From contig CAJQUW010007783.1 of NCBI GenBank assembly GCA_907163375.1, forward strand, positions 310,001-374,000: a DNA stretch of 64,000 nucleotides, read 5' to 3'. The notes under the pieces were generated by a model. That model was not told the origin of the DNA. It was given only the letters and a program-made list of their open reading frames with translations, and made no database searches. The DNA comes from Prostheceraeus crozeri (lineage: Eukaryota > Platyhelminthes > Polycladida > Euryleptidae). Numbering within the stretch: the first letter of the stretch is position 1; every line of letters starts with the position of its first letter. The position numbers were made by a program, and so were the translations under genes. Shown here in pieces: positions 47,593-59,412 of this stretch.

Positions 47593-48075
47593 GAAAAAGC
47601 AGGTTCTCTCTCAATTCTTTCTGCGACGTTTTATTGAGTAGATAAAAGAGCGAGTCACTCGACACGTTTCGTCTGTACACAGACAGTATCAAGGGTTAAA
47701 TTGTCGCTGTACAAGTGGGTTTTCATACATAAATCAGTCAGTGAAAGCAGCTCATCTGGTCATCTCATGACGTCTGTTTATTTTTGGCATGTTCGTAGCA
47801 ATATAGGGGAATTCAGGCACCCTAGTAGTAATCGCTGCTAGATATTGATCAATAATTTTGTTGTCGAAATTGTAAATGGTCATCACTTTATCACTGTGGA
47901 CCTTCATCAAATGTTCACTAAGTGCACTCTTCTGGTCTTCATACCGTAAACTGCGCTCATGTTCTCTGTAGGTCATACTGTCTGTGTATAGACGAAACGC
48001 GTCGGGTGACTCACTCTTTTATTTACTAAATAAAACGTCGCAAAAAAATTGGGAAAGAACCTGCTTTTTCTTCAT
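47593..48075 (-). mobile_element. small Penelope-like unit bounded by inverted repeats
   Basis: About 95-bp inverted arms at 47593-47687 and 47967-48070 share AAGAAAAAGCAGGTTCT, CGACGTTTTATT and ACAGACAGTA / TACTGTCTGTGTATAGACG words with the CGAAACG end motif. Between them the minus strand (47976-47752) reads REHERSLRYEDQKSALSEHL then MKVHSDKV, a match to the R-x2-EH-x-RS-x-RY-x-D-x-KSAL-x-EH stretch of Penelope GIY-YIG endonucleases. Same architecture as 38461-41578 at one-sixth the size; only the end of the coding region remains. Confidence 0.7.
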
Positions 48076-49869
48076 GATAATGACTGTCCTCCCATGTCGA
48101 CTTTGAACTTATCCACGTAGCCTGAGTTCTCGTGATTTTTAGTTTTAGAGCATAGTTCATTCATTAGGCTGAAAAAGTAATTTTTCAATTATATATCTAC
48201 ATGATTAAGGATTTCATAATCGATTATTCGTGTTGCATGCATCTGTTGTTTCTGATCGACTTCCAACACAAGTCAGCTATACGACAAAGCTAGTATTGCG
48301 ACCAGACCAGAGGCAACCGGCGCTTCTTGCCAGGCAGTATTCAATGGGCAAAGAAGATTTTCCCTGGACTTAAAGACTATACTATATAAGGTGTCTTCGG
48401 CAAGTTTGGGCAGTTTTAAAGCAATCAGATCTTCGTTGACATTTGATAGGACGAAAAAGTGCGCATCACAAGTAGTTTAATTCACTAAGTCGGTCATAAG
48501 TCATATATTGATGCTTCCTAATTTCAATTATTTGATCGATCTTCTCAACATTTTACGACGATGCCTATATCAGCTGTTGAACTTTTCCGTGGAAAATTTT
48601 GGAAAATATTGGAAAATTTGAAAGTTTTGATTTTTTTGATAGGCCTTTTAATTTGAGCGCTTCCACTGCCGAGGCAGCTACGTACCAATAAATTGGGTCT
48701 AATTAAACTCTTAATTTCATCATTATTTCGATTAAAGCGATCGTAGCAATGCGAGTTCCGTCCGCGGATTTTTGAACATTCCTTTGCCACCAATGGCTTG
48801 TGCCATTTTGTCAGCATCTTTAATTTTCACACAGACACCGTTTGGGACAACGCGAATCTTGCTTTACAATAGGGGTATATTTTCATGCAATGCTAAAGAT
48901 CTGGAGCAAAAATAATGTACTTCATTTTGGAGTTTGCTTATTAGCTTGAAAGTTAGGCTTTATTCTCCATGTGTTGATGAACAAGCGAAGCATAAGCACA
49001 CAGTCCACGCAGCATTCATGAGCGACCATTTTGGAAGACATAAAGACTGTAAACTCGTGAGATATTTGGTCACTAAAGATATCTGTGATGAGTGAAAGAA
49101 TATCTGTGATAGCCTCTAGCTTCTGGCCTATTGTCCGACATCTTCGCTGAGGATACACATCTTCCATTTCTAGTTCAGATGGTTCAGATAGTTCCAATTC
49201 GATTTCAGATCTGCCCAAATGAATTTCAGATATGATCCACATGAATCTCCAGTTGAATTTAAGATCTTTTCGAAGTTGAGCTGCTGACAGATATCTGAAA
49301 TTCAGCTAGAGAAATCTGAAATCCATTTAATGTCTGAAATTCATTTGGAAAGATCTGAAATAGACATGGAAAAGGTGCAGTTGGTTATAAAAGTTAACAT
49401 ACAGGGATGATAGAGAAGTTTTCGGTCTTTGAATATTACATAGTCTTTTCAAGCGACTATAATAAGTCTCCAAAGCGAAGTCAAAAACGTCAATCACCAA
49501 AAAATAAATTTCAAAATTTTCCAATGGAAAATTTTCCGGAAAATTTTGAAAAAATTGGAAAATTTTCCATTTGCATCACTACCGGTACCCCCTTACGACT
49601 TACGGAAATATGTCCACAGAAACATGAATATATCTATTTATTTACCTCAGCTTTGCAATCTATGTAATAGCATCAAGTCACACAGAGAATAAAGTCTTGG
49701 TATGCTCGTGAAACATTTCGAAAATGCATGTATATGTTTGTAAGGAAGGAAAAAGGATGATAGATAAAATTAAATGACAAGGGGAGAAGAAATTCAGATT
49801 TTGATGAGTTCCACGAAAGCCGTTGAGATGGTATTTATGACAATCTAAGTTTTGCATCAAAAATTTCAT
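48076..49869. other. intronic DNA with repeated AATTTTCC and TGAATTTCAGAT words
   Basis: Clusters of GGAAAATTTTGG/GGAAAATTTTCC occur at 48586-48625 and 49520-49572. Between them 49170-49365 repeats GATTTCAGAT / TGAATTTCAGAT / GAAATTCA irregularly about eight times. The two clusters could be the ends of a ~1-kb element, but I could not define a target duplication. Confidence 0.4.
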
Positions 49870-52595
49870 TTAACCCTCAACAGCCCGGCAAATTTTACAC
49901 CTTAATCAGCCCACCTGTCTACATATGTAGACAAATTTCTATAATCAACTTATGATGCATCTATAGGGATATTGCTGCACTGTAGGTCAATCAGATAGCT
50001 CACTGATAAATTATTGACATTATATAAGCAAGTGTAGTTTTTATAAGGTACTTGAATAATTTTCTTAACAATAGGTATATAGGCCTATGAACTATTTTTC
50101 CATCCTTTTTGCAGTAAAGTTGAAATATAATCTCAAAACTGAACATTTTTAATCCATCAAAAGTGCAGTTTCAAAGAGGCAACAAAGAGGAATCATGATC
50201 ATCACTATCATTTACAATCATGACACAATTGACACTTGACTTGCCTGATCAGGTGTTCACTACAGACACGTTTTGCACAGGAAACACAAGCATTTCGAGT
50301 GGACTTACGGCATCGCTTCATTTGACACTTTGTTGGCTTTCGTACCTGAGAACATGCATGCACAATGGATTTCGACGAAAATCCAAAGGATATAAATGCA
50401 TCCTTTGTTTGAGAGTACACTTTCTTGTCGTTGAATCGATGGTGCATGTTCTCCTCAGCTAACTGAGCTGCCACCTGTTTCACAAAATAGAGCCGAGACT
50501 TTCTGTATCCATTTGCTTTCATGATGGTGAATCCATTGAAAAGAGCAACATCAATCCTGTTGAACAGATAAATTAGAGTATATCTATTCGTCTTCCTCTT
50601 ACATGAAAAATCCTCGATGCAAGAGTCAAGGACGTCCACTCCTCCTTTGCCGTGATTGTAGTCGTCGATTACTTGAGGGAGGCGGTCTTCTCTCGACAAA
50701 TTCACTTCGTTCTTTGTGTGGCATGAGCTCATCAACAATACATTTTTATTTCTCTTCGGGCAGTAGGAAGCTAACATGATTCGGTTCGTCGAATCCCAAA
50801 GAAAGCGTGTACTATGAATGTCAACATTTTTAGCTGATTTCATGATCTTTGGTACACTTCGACGATTAGACATGATTGTCCCAGTGCATGTAAGACCATT
50901 CTTCAGAAGTTCAACGATGAGTTCATGTGAAGTGAAATAGCGGTCGATGAAGACATTCCGATGACTGTGATAAAAGGGCTTCGTTAGCTCCAGTACAAGG
51001 TCTCTAGCCAGACCAACTGCTCGCTCACCATCACGGCCGGCATAAGGAATTCCGTGCAGAGCGTAATCGTTCAAAGCATCGCAAATCCAAAATACTTTAA
51101 TTCCATACTTTGCGGGTTTTGCAGGCATGTAGCACCGCCCGGGTGCATATCAGCGAAATCCGTATAACTGTTCATCAACAGTTAGAGAATCAGAAGGGAC
51201 GTAATGCTGTCGCAGGGCCAGCACAAACAACGTCCAGATTTCCCGGACAGCAGCGAGTTTGTCGCACGATTGTCGTTGTGCTCTGGTAACTTTGTTATCC
51301 AAAGAAATTGTCTCCAGTATTTCTTTCGTTCGATTTTTCGAAAGCGTGCATCTATAGAATGGTTTGCTATCATTCCTTGAAAACAGTGAATTTATGCTGG
51401 ACATTCCATCGCGATCAGCTCCTGCTCGTATGATCACACCCAGCCATGCCTTCAACTCACGGAAAGAAATCATGCGCCGCTTTCGGAGATTCAATCGTCT
51501 ATTAGTCCATCGAAGTATGGTTCGCAGAATGGTTTCGTTTAGGAACAACGAAAAGGCTTGAAGTTCGTTTGCAGGGTTCACCGTAGCACCATCGCGGAAA
51601 CGAATGTCATTACGCTGAAGATGACGAGCTGGCGGAGCTGAGTCGATCCATGAAATACCTGATGGTGATACATAAACATTGTCAGCATCTTCATCAGTCA
51701 TGTGAACTTCAGAAGTATCCGAATCTCCGGAAACGTTCTCAAAAAATTCGTCGTCGCTTATATCGTCGTATAACTCAAGTTCTCCAGCCACAGATTCATG
51801 CGTCTGTCCACCGATGTCACTAGGCTCGCTCTCTATGTCAGAGTTCTGACTCGAATTGTCGGTGTCACTTGAGCTATCATCGTCGGGATACTGTGTGTTT
51901 AGTCTATGCAGAACATCTTCTGCGCAGAGTCGACGTCCACTTCGAGGCATCACGGAGTTGTATGTTTTGACTACACTTATTGACATCGGATGCTAACATT
52001 CGTAGCATCGCTAACGTGCTATTGGATTTTAGCGCTATTGTTTGTTCCTGCGCATTGTCTGACAATCGTTTATCAGACTGTGCGTTGACTCATAATAGCC
52101 CATACACAGTTCTTGGTTGACAGCGTGGCCGCGTTTTCTCTCTATCTCTCGATCAGGACATAACATTGTAGAAGGCGACTTGTTTTGTGTATCTTTATCC
52201 ATACTGCAACATGTTGATGACATTATGATGTAGTCACAGTGGCAGACAAAGCGACCGCATTATGTAACATTTGGGAGGAAGCAGGACATGACGATAGATA
52301 AAATCATAAAACACACGTGACTGCGAGTGCTCGATACCGATTACGGCAACCGGCAAAACACAAGGAGCATAATAATTTTAGTGTCTACCTATGTAGACTG
52401 CCGGGCTGATTAAGTATAAGTAACGTTTAAATTCAAACTTTTAAACATGGAGATTCAAGAGTTTCTCATCCAAAAAGTAAACATATTTGCTCACAAAAAT
52501 GAAAGGAAAATCCCGCAGTTAACATATTTGCAATTATACATAACTTACTACAAGCGATGTCTACAAATGTAGACTGGTGGGCCGATGAGGGTTAA
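49870..52595 (-). mobile_element. piggyBac-type DNA transposon with TTAA duplications
   Basis: TTAA stands at 49870-49873 and 52592-52595; the element is 49874-52591 (2.72 kb). The ends are CCCTCAACAGCCC and the complement of CCCTCATCGGCCC. Each side also has a subterminal module with the palindrome TGTCTACATATGTAGACA or close variants (49916-49933, 52382-52399, 52558-52575); CTTAATCAGCCC recurs in inverted orientation at 49901 and 52414. The gene lies inside on the minus strand. Perfect TTAA sites and a nearly open gene suggest a young copy. Confidence 0.93.
50208..51986 (-). CDS. piggyBac-like transposase, one internal stop
   Basis: Two halves lie in the same frame: 51986-51150 (278 codons) and 51128-50208 (306 codons), separated by a TGA right after VDEQLYGFR, where relatives have Gly (GFRGRxP). 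The three catalytic Asp of the DDE fold are present: D271 in TVDEQ, D62 of the second half in FIDRYFTS, and D165 in GGVDVLDS. KPAKYGIKVFW follows the stop as in the family. An acidic N terminus (DDDSSSDTDNSS) and a C-terminal cysteine cluster (CQMKRCRK, CVSCAKRVCSEH, CQLCHDC) that binds the element ends complete it. M13 (51950, MPRSGRRL) may be the true start. Total ~590 aa is normal for piggyBac. One G-to-T-type change would explain the stop; the gene is otherwise whole. Confidence 0.92.
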
Positions 52596-53243
52596 ATTAG
52601 CATTTTGCATTCGTGTTTGCAAGTTCAATTTTGAACCCGAGCCCTACGAACGAGATTTGAATTATTTCATTAATTGTAGAAGTCTGTAGTTTAGATGACG
52701 ATTTATCTTCAACTTAGTTTCCCGCTGATTCTTGACTATAAGGAGTGTTTGTAGATGCCATAAGCTAATTATTTAAAATTTCTCTTGCCCTCATTTCTTG
52801 ACTTTCTTAATTTACCACAGATATTGCAAACAATGTCATGATCTACTTAAGAATATGTTGAATATGGAGTGCACTGTAGTCTCATCTGCTTGTTGTCATA
52901 AACCTGCTCAGATGACATTTTCATAAGTTTGCCAAATATCACATGCTTGAATATGTTGCCCTTAGATTCAGGACATTTTTGCTAATATTTTGCTTCAAAA
53001 GTGCAAAAATGGTGAGGAATGCAAACAACATCATGAATTGAGAAAAATATTTTAAGCTCAGAAACTGAAATAGTTTTCCTGTGAGTTATCAGCTGTATTA
53101 CGGATGGCGCACCAGACGTATCCGGACCAAACTTAGTACTTTTGGAATACTTGTCAGGTGACATTCATTTTCTTTTTTCTGATTTGCAATCAACGTTAGG
53201 AAGTAGAGAAATATACATGTAGATACCTGCAGCTTTAAAAAAG
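52596..53243. other. intronic DNA, nothing identified
   Basis: AT-rich spacer between the piggyBac element and transposon copy A. Frames of 60-71 codons at 52982-53313 show no motif. Confidence 0.5.
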
Positions 53244-54077
53244 GTTTACGACATGGAGTAAGTATACACTGTACATAGGTAGAATGCCGACTCAAAAAAG
53301 TGTCTGTATCCACTGAAAATTTTTATGTGAAAATATTCAGCTTTTTGCAGAGATTGCGTTCCTGTGGTTCAAAAAATTATTTCAGCAGTATTTTTTATAA
53401 AGCTAAATTTTTGCAAATTTATATACTACCGACATGAGGCAACTTTATAAGCAGTATGAAGCAAGTTAGATATTAAAGGAAATGCGTATTTGCTAACAAG
53501 CATCTTAATTAAGCGGAAATTAGGCTGATGATCAAGGAAAAGTTGAGATCTCATTGAGAGCTTGGCTGAGATGTCATGTTTTCATTCAATTTTCAGCGGC
53601 ATGATTTTGTGATTCAGAAGGCGTCATTTCTTGAATCTGAATAGTAATGAGGACCCATTAACATTTTTTCAAGTTAATTATGATGAGCTTATGTGATGAT
53701 GATGCTCTGTTCTTTCAGTGGCAGTAGTTCGTGATGTGATCACGCTTAAGAAAATAATCTTATTATAATAAAGCTGAACCTTTAGTATAATGGTAGCCCA
53801 TTGAATTGCTAATTCAACAAACTATATTACCTCTCCAAGTTATCATGACATGGAGGATTTGTAAAATACTATTCTTTATTCTGCATTGCCATCATGATCC
53901 GTCAAATTTGTGTGCATTTCTCCAAAAGTGTAAAAGTTTGCTTATCTCACAGGTGGTACTGGGTCTCGACTAATGTTCATTTAATGGAATCAAAACTGTA
54001 TAGTACATTTTGGGGATTTAATAAATGCTGATTTACTACTCTACATGTACATCATATACCTACTCTATGGGTTACGA
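53244..54077 (+). mobile_element. non-autonomous transposon, family 'CATAGAGTA', copy A
   Basis: Element 53252-54069, starting CATGGAGTAAGTATACACTG and ending CTACTCTATG. Flanking 8-mers GTTTACGA (53244-53251) and GGTTACGA (54070-54077) match at 7 of 8. Internal words shared with copies B, C and D include TCTTGAATCTGAATAGT, GATCACGCTTAAG and TGGGGATTTAATAAATGC. No coding capacity. Lies in the TTLL2 intron, 3.3 kb before exon 57412. Confidence 0.85.
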
Positions 54078-56159
54078 TCACTGAAGTCACATTTGACTTG
54101 GAAATTTGTGATTGTCAATCTGTTGTAAATATTTTTTGAAAATGTCATGTTCATCATAGTCGGATTACATCATTAAATCATCAGCTGGTATTGACTGGTT
54201 TTTACGTAATTGTCTCGCAAAGCGTTCGTTGGTCGTATAATGAATGGTGAAATGCTGTGGCGGTTGAATCTCGGTATTCGATTCATATAATTTCATTATC
54301 AATATTTATTCTGAAAGCTTTTCAAAGATGTGAAGAAAGAAAATTAGAAGATTAGAAAATTTAACCGATGAAACTTCCGTTAATGGAGATTCATCAAACA
54401 GGCAGTTGTTCACCAGAAGCAAGTGGAGAAATTTAATTTGTCAGATAATACGTTATTTGGAGAGTCATGACGCTTCCTCATGCGGTTGAGAATGATCACT
54501 TTCTATTTTATTACAGATTGCCTGACATTGTTTTTATGCTCTGCTTGCATTAGTAAAGAAAATTTCATGTCGTCTCTCCTCCCATAGGAAATTTTAACCT
54601 CAATTATGTTATTACTATGTATGTCATGACACAAGTTTTTATACGTTTACAATCTTATTTTAATTTGCGTGAGATTGGATGAAAATTCATCTTTTAAAGG
54701 CAGGGTAAATGTAGAAGACATTTTTTCATCGCAATGAGGCAAAGTATGTCGTTGAGTATGACGCATTTACTTGCCCTTTTATTCCGTGAACGATTACGAA
54801 GATGTGTTGGGAACGAAGCCATAAGTGAAACTTTTAATTATCATTGTGCGCCTCTGAACTACTACTAAACTGCACATCTGCCGGGCGCTAATCTTTTATA
54901 AATATCTTGGTTGATCTTTTGTTGAGTTATTGGCTGCAGATTATAGTTGACGTTCTTTAGTATGAATTGTAAAGAAAGCAGCTACAGGTCTACAGCATTT
55001 AGATTGATAACAATAAAATATCTTGAACGGAAATGAATAGCTTTAGCAATACACACTAACGGCACACAAATCTTGCGCATTTTTACTTAGAAACACTTGT
55101 GTGATTGGATTTGAATTAGTCACATGTGCAATTCTGAGCTTTTCATTGGTCACTCATGCCTCATCTTAGTTCCCCCGCCTGTGCCGTAACTTTGAGTCAA
55201 TTTCTATTCTAGTTAACTTCAGACGAACAATCTATTTCTATGGATGAGTGGTCATTCGAAACAAATGAACTAAGTGAAGGCACAGACAGACATCATACCC
55301 CAGAGGAAGCGACACGCACCTTCTTTGAATAGACGTCGCAGATACCATTAAAAACTGACATTTATGGCTGCGGCTGCAACCGAGGGCGGCTACTATAAAA
55401 GTTCCATATCCTACCCTTGGCAATTTTGAGAAGCATGATGATTTTTGCAATTTTTCATGCTTGCACAAGCCGCATGCGTTATTTTCGATATAATGACATC
55501 GACGACGCAACTTATAGGCTATTGGAACTCATCAACGTAACTTAGCAAAGTCGAATAGATCTATGAAGTATCATGGAATTGAATCGATGCATTATATAAA
55601 AGCAGTGTGCAAAAGCCGGGTTCTGATAACTGCCTATCGATAATACTTCTGATACAGCAATTGATATTGATAATGTTATTTCGACCTCGTAAGTGCAAAT
55701 TCTCACTTAGCTTTGTATTTAACAGTCAAGTTGATGATCAAGACTTATACATACCGGTATATATAATTTATATAATTAGCAACATGAAAAAGGCTTATGC
55801 TATGTATTTTAACTAGCCAGATAATTTGCATGTTTTTTTGATCGTACTCTATAGGTGCGTACATTCAGGCATGCTTGAATGAAGATATTGTTTAAATTAT
55901 AACACTAATAATGAAAACTCAAACAATACGTGCACATGTGCTAATGGCATTATTTAGTTGCCCAATTCATAGCTTCGAATAATAACTGTGACTTCTATTA
56001 AAATTCCTGATTAGAGCTGCGGCTATTTTTCAAAGAAGACGGTATTTGTTGAAATTTCTGTTGTGAAATCATTACACATATGAGTGCTATACTGGTCAAA
56101 GAGGAGAGAACGGTCACTCATATGACAGAGCACACCTGAAGATGCTTTCTTGGCTAATT
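54078..56159. other. intronic DNA, nothing identified (2.1 kb)
   Basis: The 90-codon minus frame at 55238-55510 is in a GC-richer patch but has no domain I recognise. Remaining sequence is AT-rich and featureless to me. Confidence 0.45.
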
Positions 56160-56989
56160 CATAGAGTAAGTATATATCAGGTAAAGTGTCGACTAAAAAT
56201 ATGTCAGCATTCAGTGAAAAGTTTTGTGTCAAAAGATTCAGGTTTTTGTAGAGATTGTTTTCCTTGGGTCTAAAGAATATTTGATCACTTTTCAAGAAGC
56301 TAGATTTTTGCCAATTATTCCTGTGTCTATATACTACCGACGTGGACCTTCTATATAAGTAGTGCAAAACTCATTCGATATCAAAAGAAATGAACATTTA
56401 CTAACAGGTACCTTAAGTAAGCAGAAATTAATCTAATTATCAAAGAAATTTCATGAGCCGCGTTATAATGCAAGTCTTCACGGAAAAGTTGAGATCTTAT
56501 TGTGTTTCGTGGCTGAGATTTCAAGTTTTTGATTCATATTTTCATCGGCATGACTTTATGATTCACTAATGCTTCATTTATAGAATCTGAATAGTAATGT
56601 GGATCCATTTACATCTTTTAAAACTAATTACATTCATTGTCTTTAATTACTGTTTTGCTTCTTCAGCGACAGGTAGCATGTGAGATGATCAACGCTTAAG
56701 AAAATGCTATTGTCAATAAGGCTGAGTGAGCATTTAACCCATCAATTTGCTAATTTAACAAGCATTACTTCTTAAGGTTGTCATGGCACGGAGGATGTGT
56801 AAAATGACATTTTTCCTTCTGTGTTGCTATCCTTATCAGTCAATGCGGTGCTAATTTCTTCAAAACTGTTAAATTGCATGTTTCACATGTGGTAGTGTGT
56901 CTCAACTCGAGTTTCATCGAAACTGCATGCACATTGGGGATTGATTTGATTAATGCTAAGTTACTACTATCACTAATCTACTTACTCTG
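56160..56989 (+). mobile_element. non-autonomous transposon, family 'CATAGAGTA', copy B
   Basis: Starts CATAGAGTAAGTATATATCA and ends near CTACTTACTCTG. Carries the shared AATCTGAATAGTAATG, ATCAACGCTTAAGAAAA and ATTGGGGATTGATTTGATTA blocks in the same order as copies A and C. A target duplication is not recognisable, so it is probably older. It ends about 420 bp before the TTLL2 acceptor at 57410. Confidence 0.75.
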
Positions 56990-57411
56990 TCTTCAACATC
57001 AATTTGTGGTCAATAACTCAAAAGATAGTGTTAACAATCCCATGTCACTTTTTCTCCACCGGAAATGCATGGAATCCTTCTATCCTAGCTATTTGTGACA
57101 GACAGGAGATCTGTTCCGGCAATCGCTTTGTTTTGAAGTATAGTCGGAAGTTGTACGCTTCCTCATGCTAGCTCCCAAACTGTATTTGGGCGGTGTACCG
57201 TTCTATGTTCAATGTGTGTTAGTCTATGTTTTTCAATACATTAGAAACAAGCAGCGCAAACTTTGAAATGGTTTGCAATAATTATGAAATGAAATGATTC
57301 ATTTTGCTGTCTGTTATGACACCTCATGGCATCATTCTCGCCATTTGTCAAGGTGATTTATTTGAGTTAATGATGATAAGTTGTCTCACGGAAAATCCTA
57401 TTTTGTTTTAG

Positions 57412-57653
57412 GCCGTCATTGAATCGACCTCGTATGCAACCTAGTCATGTACAAAGCGCCGGAGATATGTCCCACAGCAGAGGTCGACATAGCTACGATC
57501 CGTGTGACTCAGGTATCTCCTCAGCTGCGAGTCAACACCGCAGTTCTACTGACGTGAGTTCCCTTGACCCGTCCAGCAGCCAGCTCAACCTTGAATCGAT
57601 CGCCGAAGATGACTCTCCTCGTAACATGAACGGGAAATTTCGACAGTCAAAGA
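57412..57653 (+). CDS. TTLL2: TTLL2-like tubulin polyglutamylase, tail exon 1
   Basis: Acceptor CCTATTTTGTTTTAG (AG at 57410-57411). With the two bases left by the exon ending 12152, the frame reads R-PSLNRPRMQPSHVQSAGD, then a Ser-rich stretch (GISSAASQHRSSTDVSSLD) and NLESIAEDDSPRNMNGKFR. It ends after an AAG-A at 57653, at donor GTGAGTATT (phase 1). No domain is present: this is the disordered tail after the catalytic domain, rich in Ser, Arg and Asp. Link to the upstream exon rests on matching phase and the absence of another open exon between them. GC content and codon use are clearly higher than in the flanks. Confidence 0.8.
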
Positions 57654-57847
57654 GTGAGTATTCATTTTTTTATTCTTGATTGAAAGATCACCTATTGTCC
57701 TCGAATTACCAAGAACACTGTTGTTATCAATAACTAGTAGCGTTTGAGTATGAAAACTTAATGTTCGAACAGTTATCGTAGAATTGGATACTCACCTCGC
57801 CTTTTCTTTTGTTTGCTGAAAAGAAACTTCAAATCTTGCAGTCCTTG

Positions 57848-58075
57848 AAATTACACAATCTGCTAACAAAAGACCATTACTATCTAGCAATCAGCAGCCA
57901 GTTCAACGATGAACACGCCAACATGTGCGAACTTTCATTGACAAATAATAGCCATTTCATACAGCAATGAGATATAGACGATGCCAAGTTCCCCTGAGAA
58001 GCTTGTGAACTTTTCCCCTACGCCTGCTATATTTCTAACCGATGATCTAAAGGATTTACATTGTCGGTGAAACTA
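57848..58075. repeat. dispersed repeat, copy 2 (partner at 19905-20132)
   Basis: Same-orientation diverged copy of 19905-20132. Shares ACACAATCTGCTAACA, AACACGCCAA, GAGAAGCTTGTGAAC and the GATGATC-AAGGAT block. It lies in the 1.8-kb intron between TTLL2 exons. Confidence 0.6.
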
Positions 58076-58379
58076 GTGCAACCATCATACGACTTTACAT
58101 GCGTTTTGTTATGTAGATGTAAATTGCTATATGTCACAAAAATCAACTATTGAAAAATAAACTATTAAAAAACATGCATTGTTATATTAGTAGGTAACTA
58201 AATTAATACAAATGCAATTCATATTCATGCATCTAACACTTTAGAATTTAGATATTTGTATGGTAAGACTGAATGTGATGAAAACTTACTTTGTGTTTAT
58301 GAGGTGGTCGTCAATTCAAGGTGAATTACCTTTCGCTCATCGTCCTTTCATTAGGTTGAGATATTGTTAAATGAAAGAA

Positions 58380-58940
58380 ACATGATAGATTTCCTTGTGG
58401 GTAGTGGATACAGATCACCATTTTGTTTCTTGAGCTCTATGAAGAATCAGTCCAACAGATAGTTCATGTCCATGATTTGATAGGTAATTCCTATTCAGTT
58501 GTCTTGATACCTTACTCTGGCAGTCAAGAGTCACTTTCGCTGATTCATGCCTTCGCTTGAATCAATTGAAGTAAAGCGTGACTCTTTTATCGTGCTGGTA
58601 TTGAGTCTGAACTTCTTTGAATTCTTTTCTTATTTGATCATAGCCTTCTTCCTCTGCTTTGTTGCTGTCAAAGTGAAAGAGTTCTTTATCAAAGTCCTTG
58701 TGCAACTGCATAGCTGATGACCGTGCTCTTCCTCTCCAATTTCGTAAAAGTCTTGTCCCTGGGCCTGAACATTTGGAAACACGGCCGGACTGTGGCGCCG
58801 ATTTTTAAGATTTTCCTTGACGTCTTCTTAGCGTTGATATTTTCGAATATTTCATTGCGCAACTGCGTTCAATGTGTTCGGTTTGCTGTCATGAGGAAAG
58901 CTAAGATCATTAGACATGGATTGTTGGGAAATTAGCCTCC
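58380..58940 (-). pseudogene. possible decayed coding sequence, family uncertain
   Basis: The minus strand has codon-like stretches in at least two frames: INAKKTSRKILKIGATVRPC and QMFRPRDKTFTKLE, then QLHKDFDKELFHFDSNKAEE and GYDQIRKEFKEVQTQYQHD, and further on MDMNYLLD and FIELKKQNGDLYPLPTRKS. The last piece faintly recalls the LNY-W-L-FVLEVRK-DG-YPP stretch of Crypton-derived/DUF3504 proteins. Charged, non-repetitive composition suggests former coding DNA. It lies antisense in a TTLL2 intron and is clearly broken. Identification is weak. Confidence 0.3.
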
Positions 58941-59412
58941 GTGAAACACACGCATAATCGTCTTCCCAAGAAAGATTAAAATGAATGATCTAAAGACCAG
59001 CCCGCTCTGCAGAAAACAAGTGATGAAAATGAATTTCCGCTAGACGTGACATTAGTTTTGCAGTGTTTTCAATTGGCGGGATAAGTTATTATTGACAACA
59101 TGGAAATCTCCTTTGTGGGCGAGAATCACAATCATAAAAAGCAAGCTCATATTTCTTGAATAATGAAACTTACTACATTAATCAAAAACTGCATTTAGTT
59201 GGTGGCTATGTACGTGCATATGCGTCTTAATTCTAAACAGGAAAACATCTTAAGCGAATCTTGAAATGTGCTAATCGATTAATCACGCTTAATTTACAAC
59301 TGTATTCAAATTGTTACTAACTTGGACTAAAACAGGCCCGGGCCCATACATTGAAAATCACTAGCCGGTTCTTACTGCTGTAACTTGACTGTCTACAAAG
59401 TTTGTTTTTCAG

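Noticed and set aside
51129-51152. Programmed stop-codon readthrough in piggyBac
   Set aside because: Not known for the family and no special downstream context seen; a recent nonsense change is simpler.
55238-55510. 90-codon Cys-rich minus frame as a gene
   Set aside because: Tempting composition but no signal peptide, recognised motif or second copy to support it.
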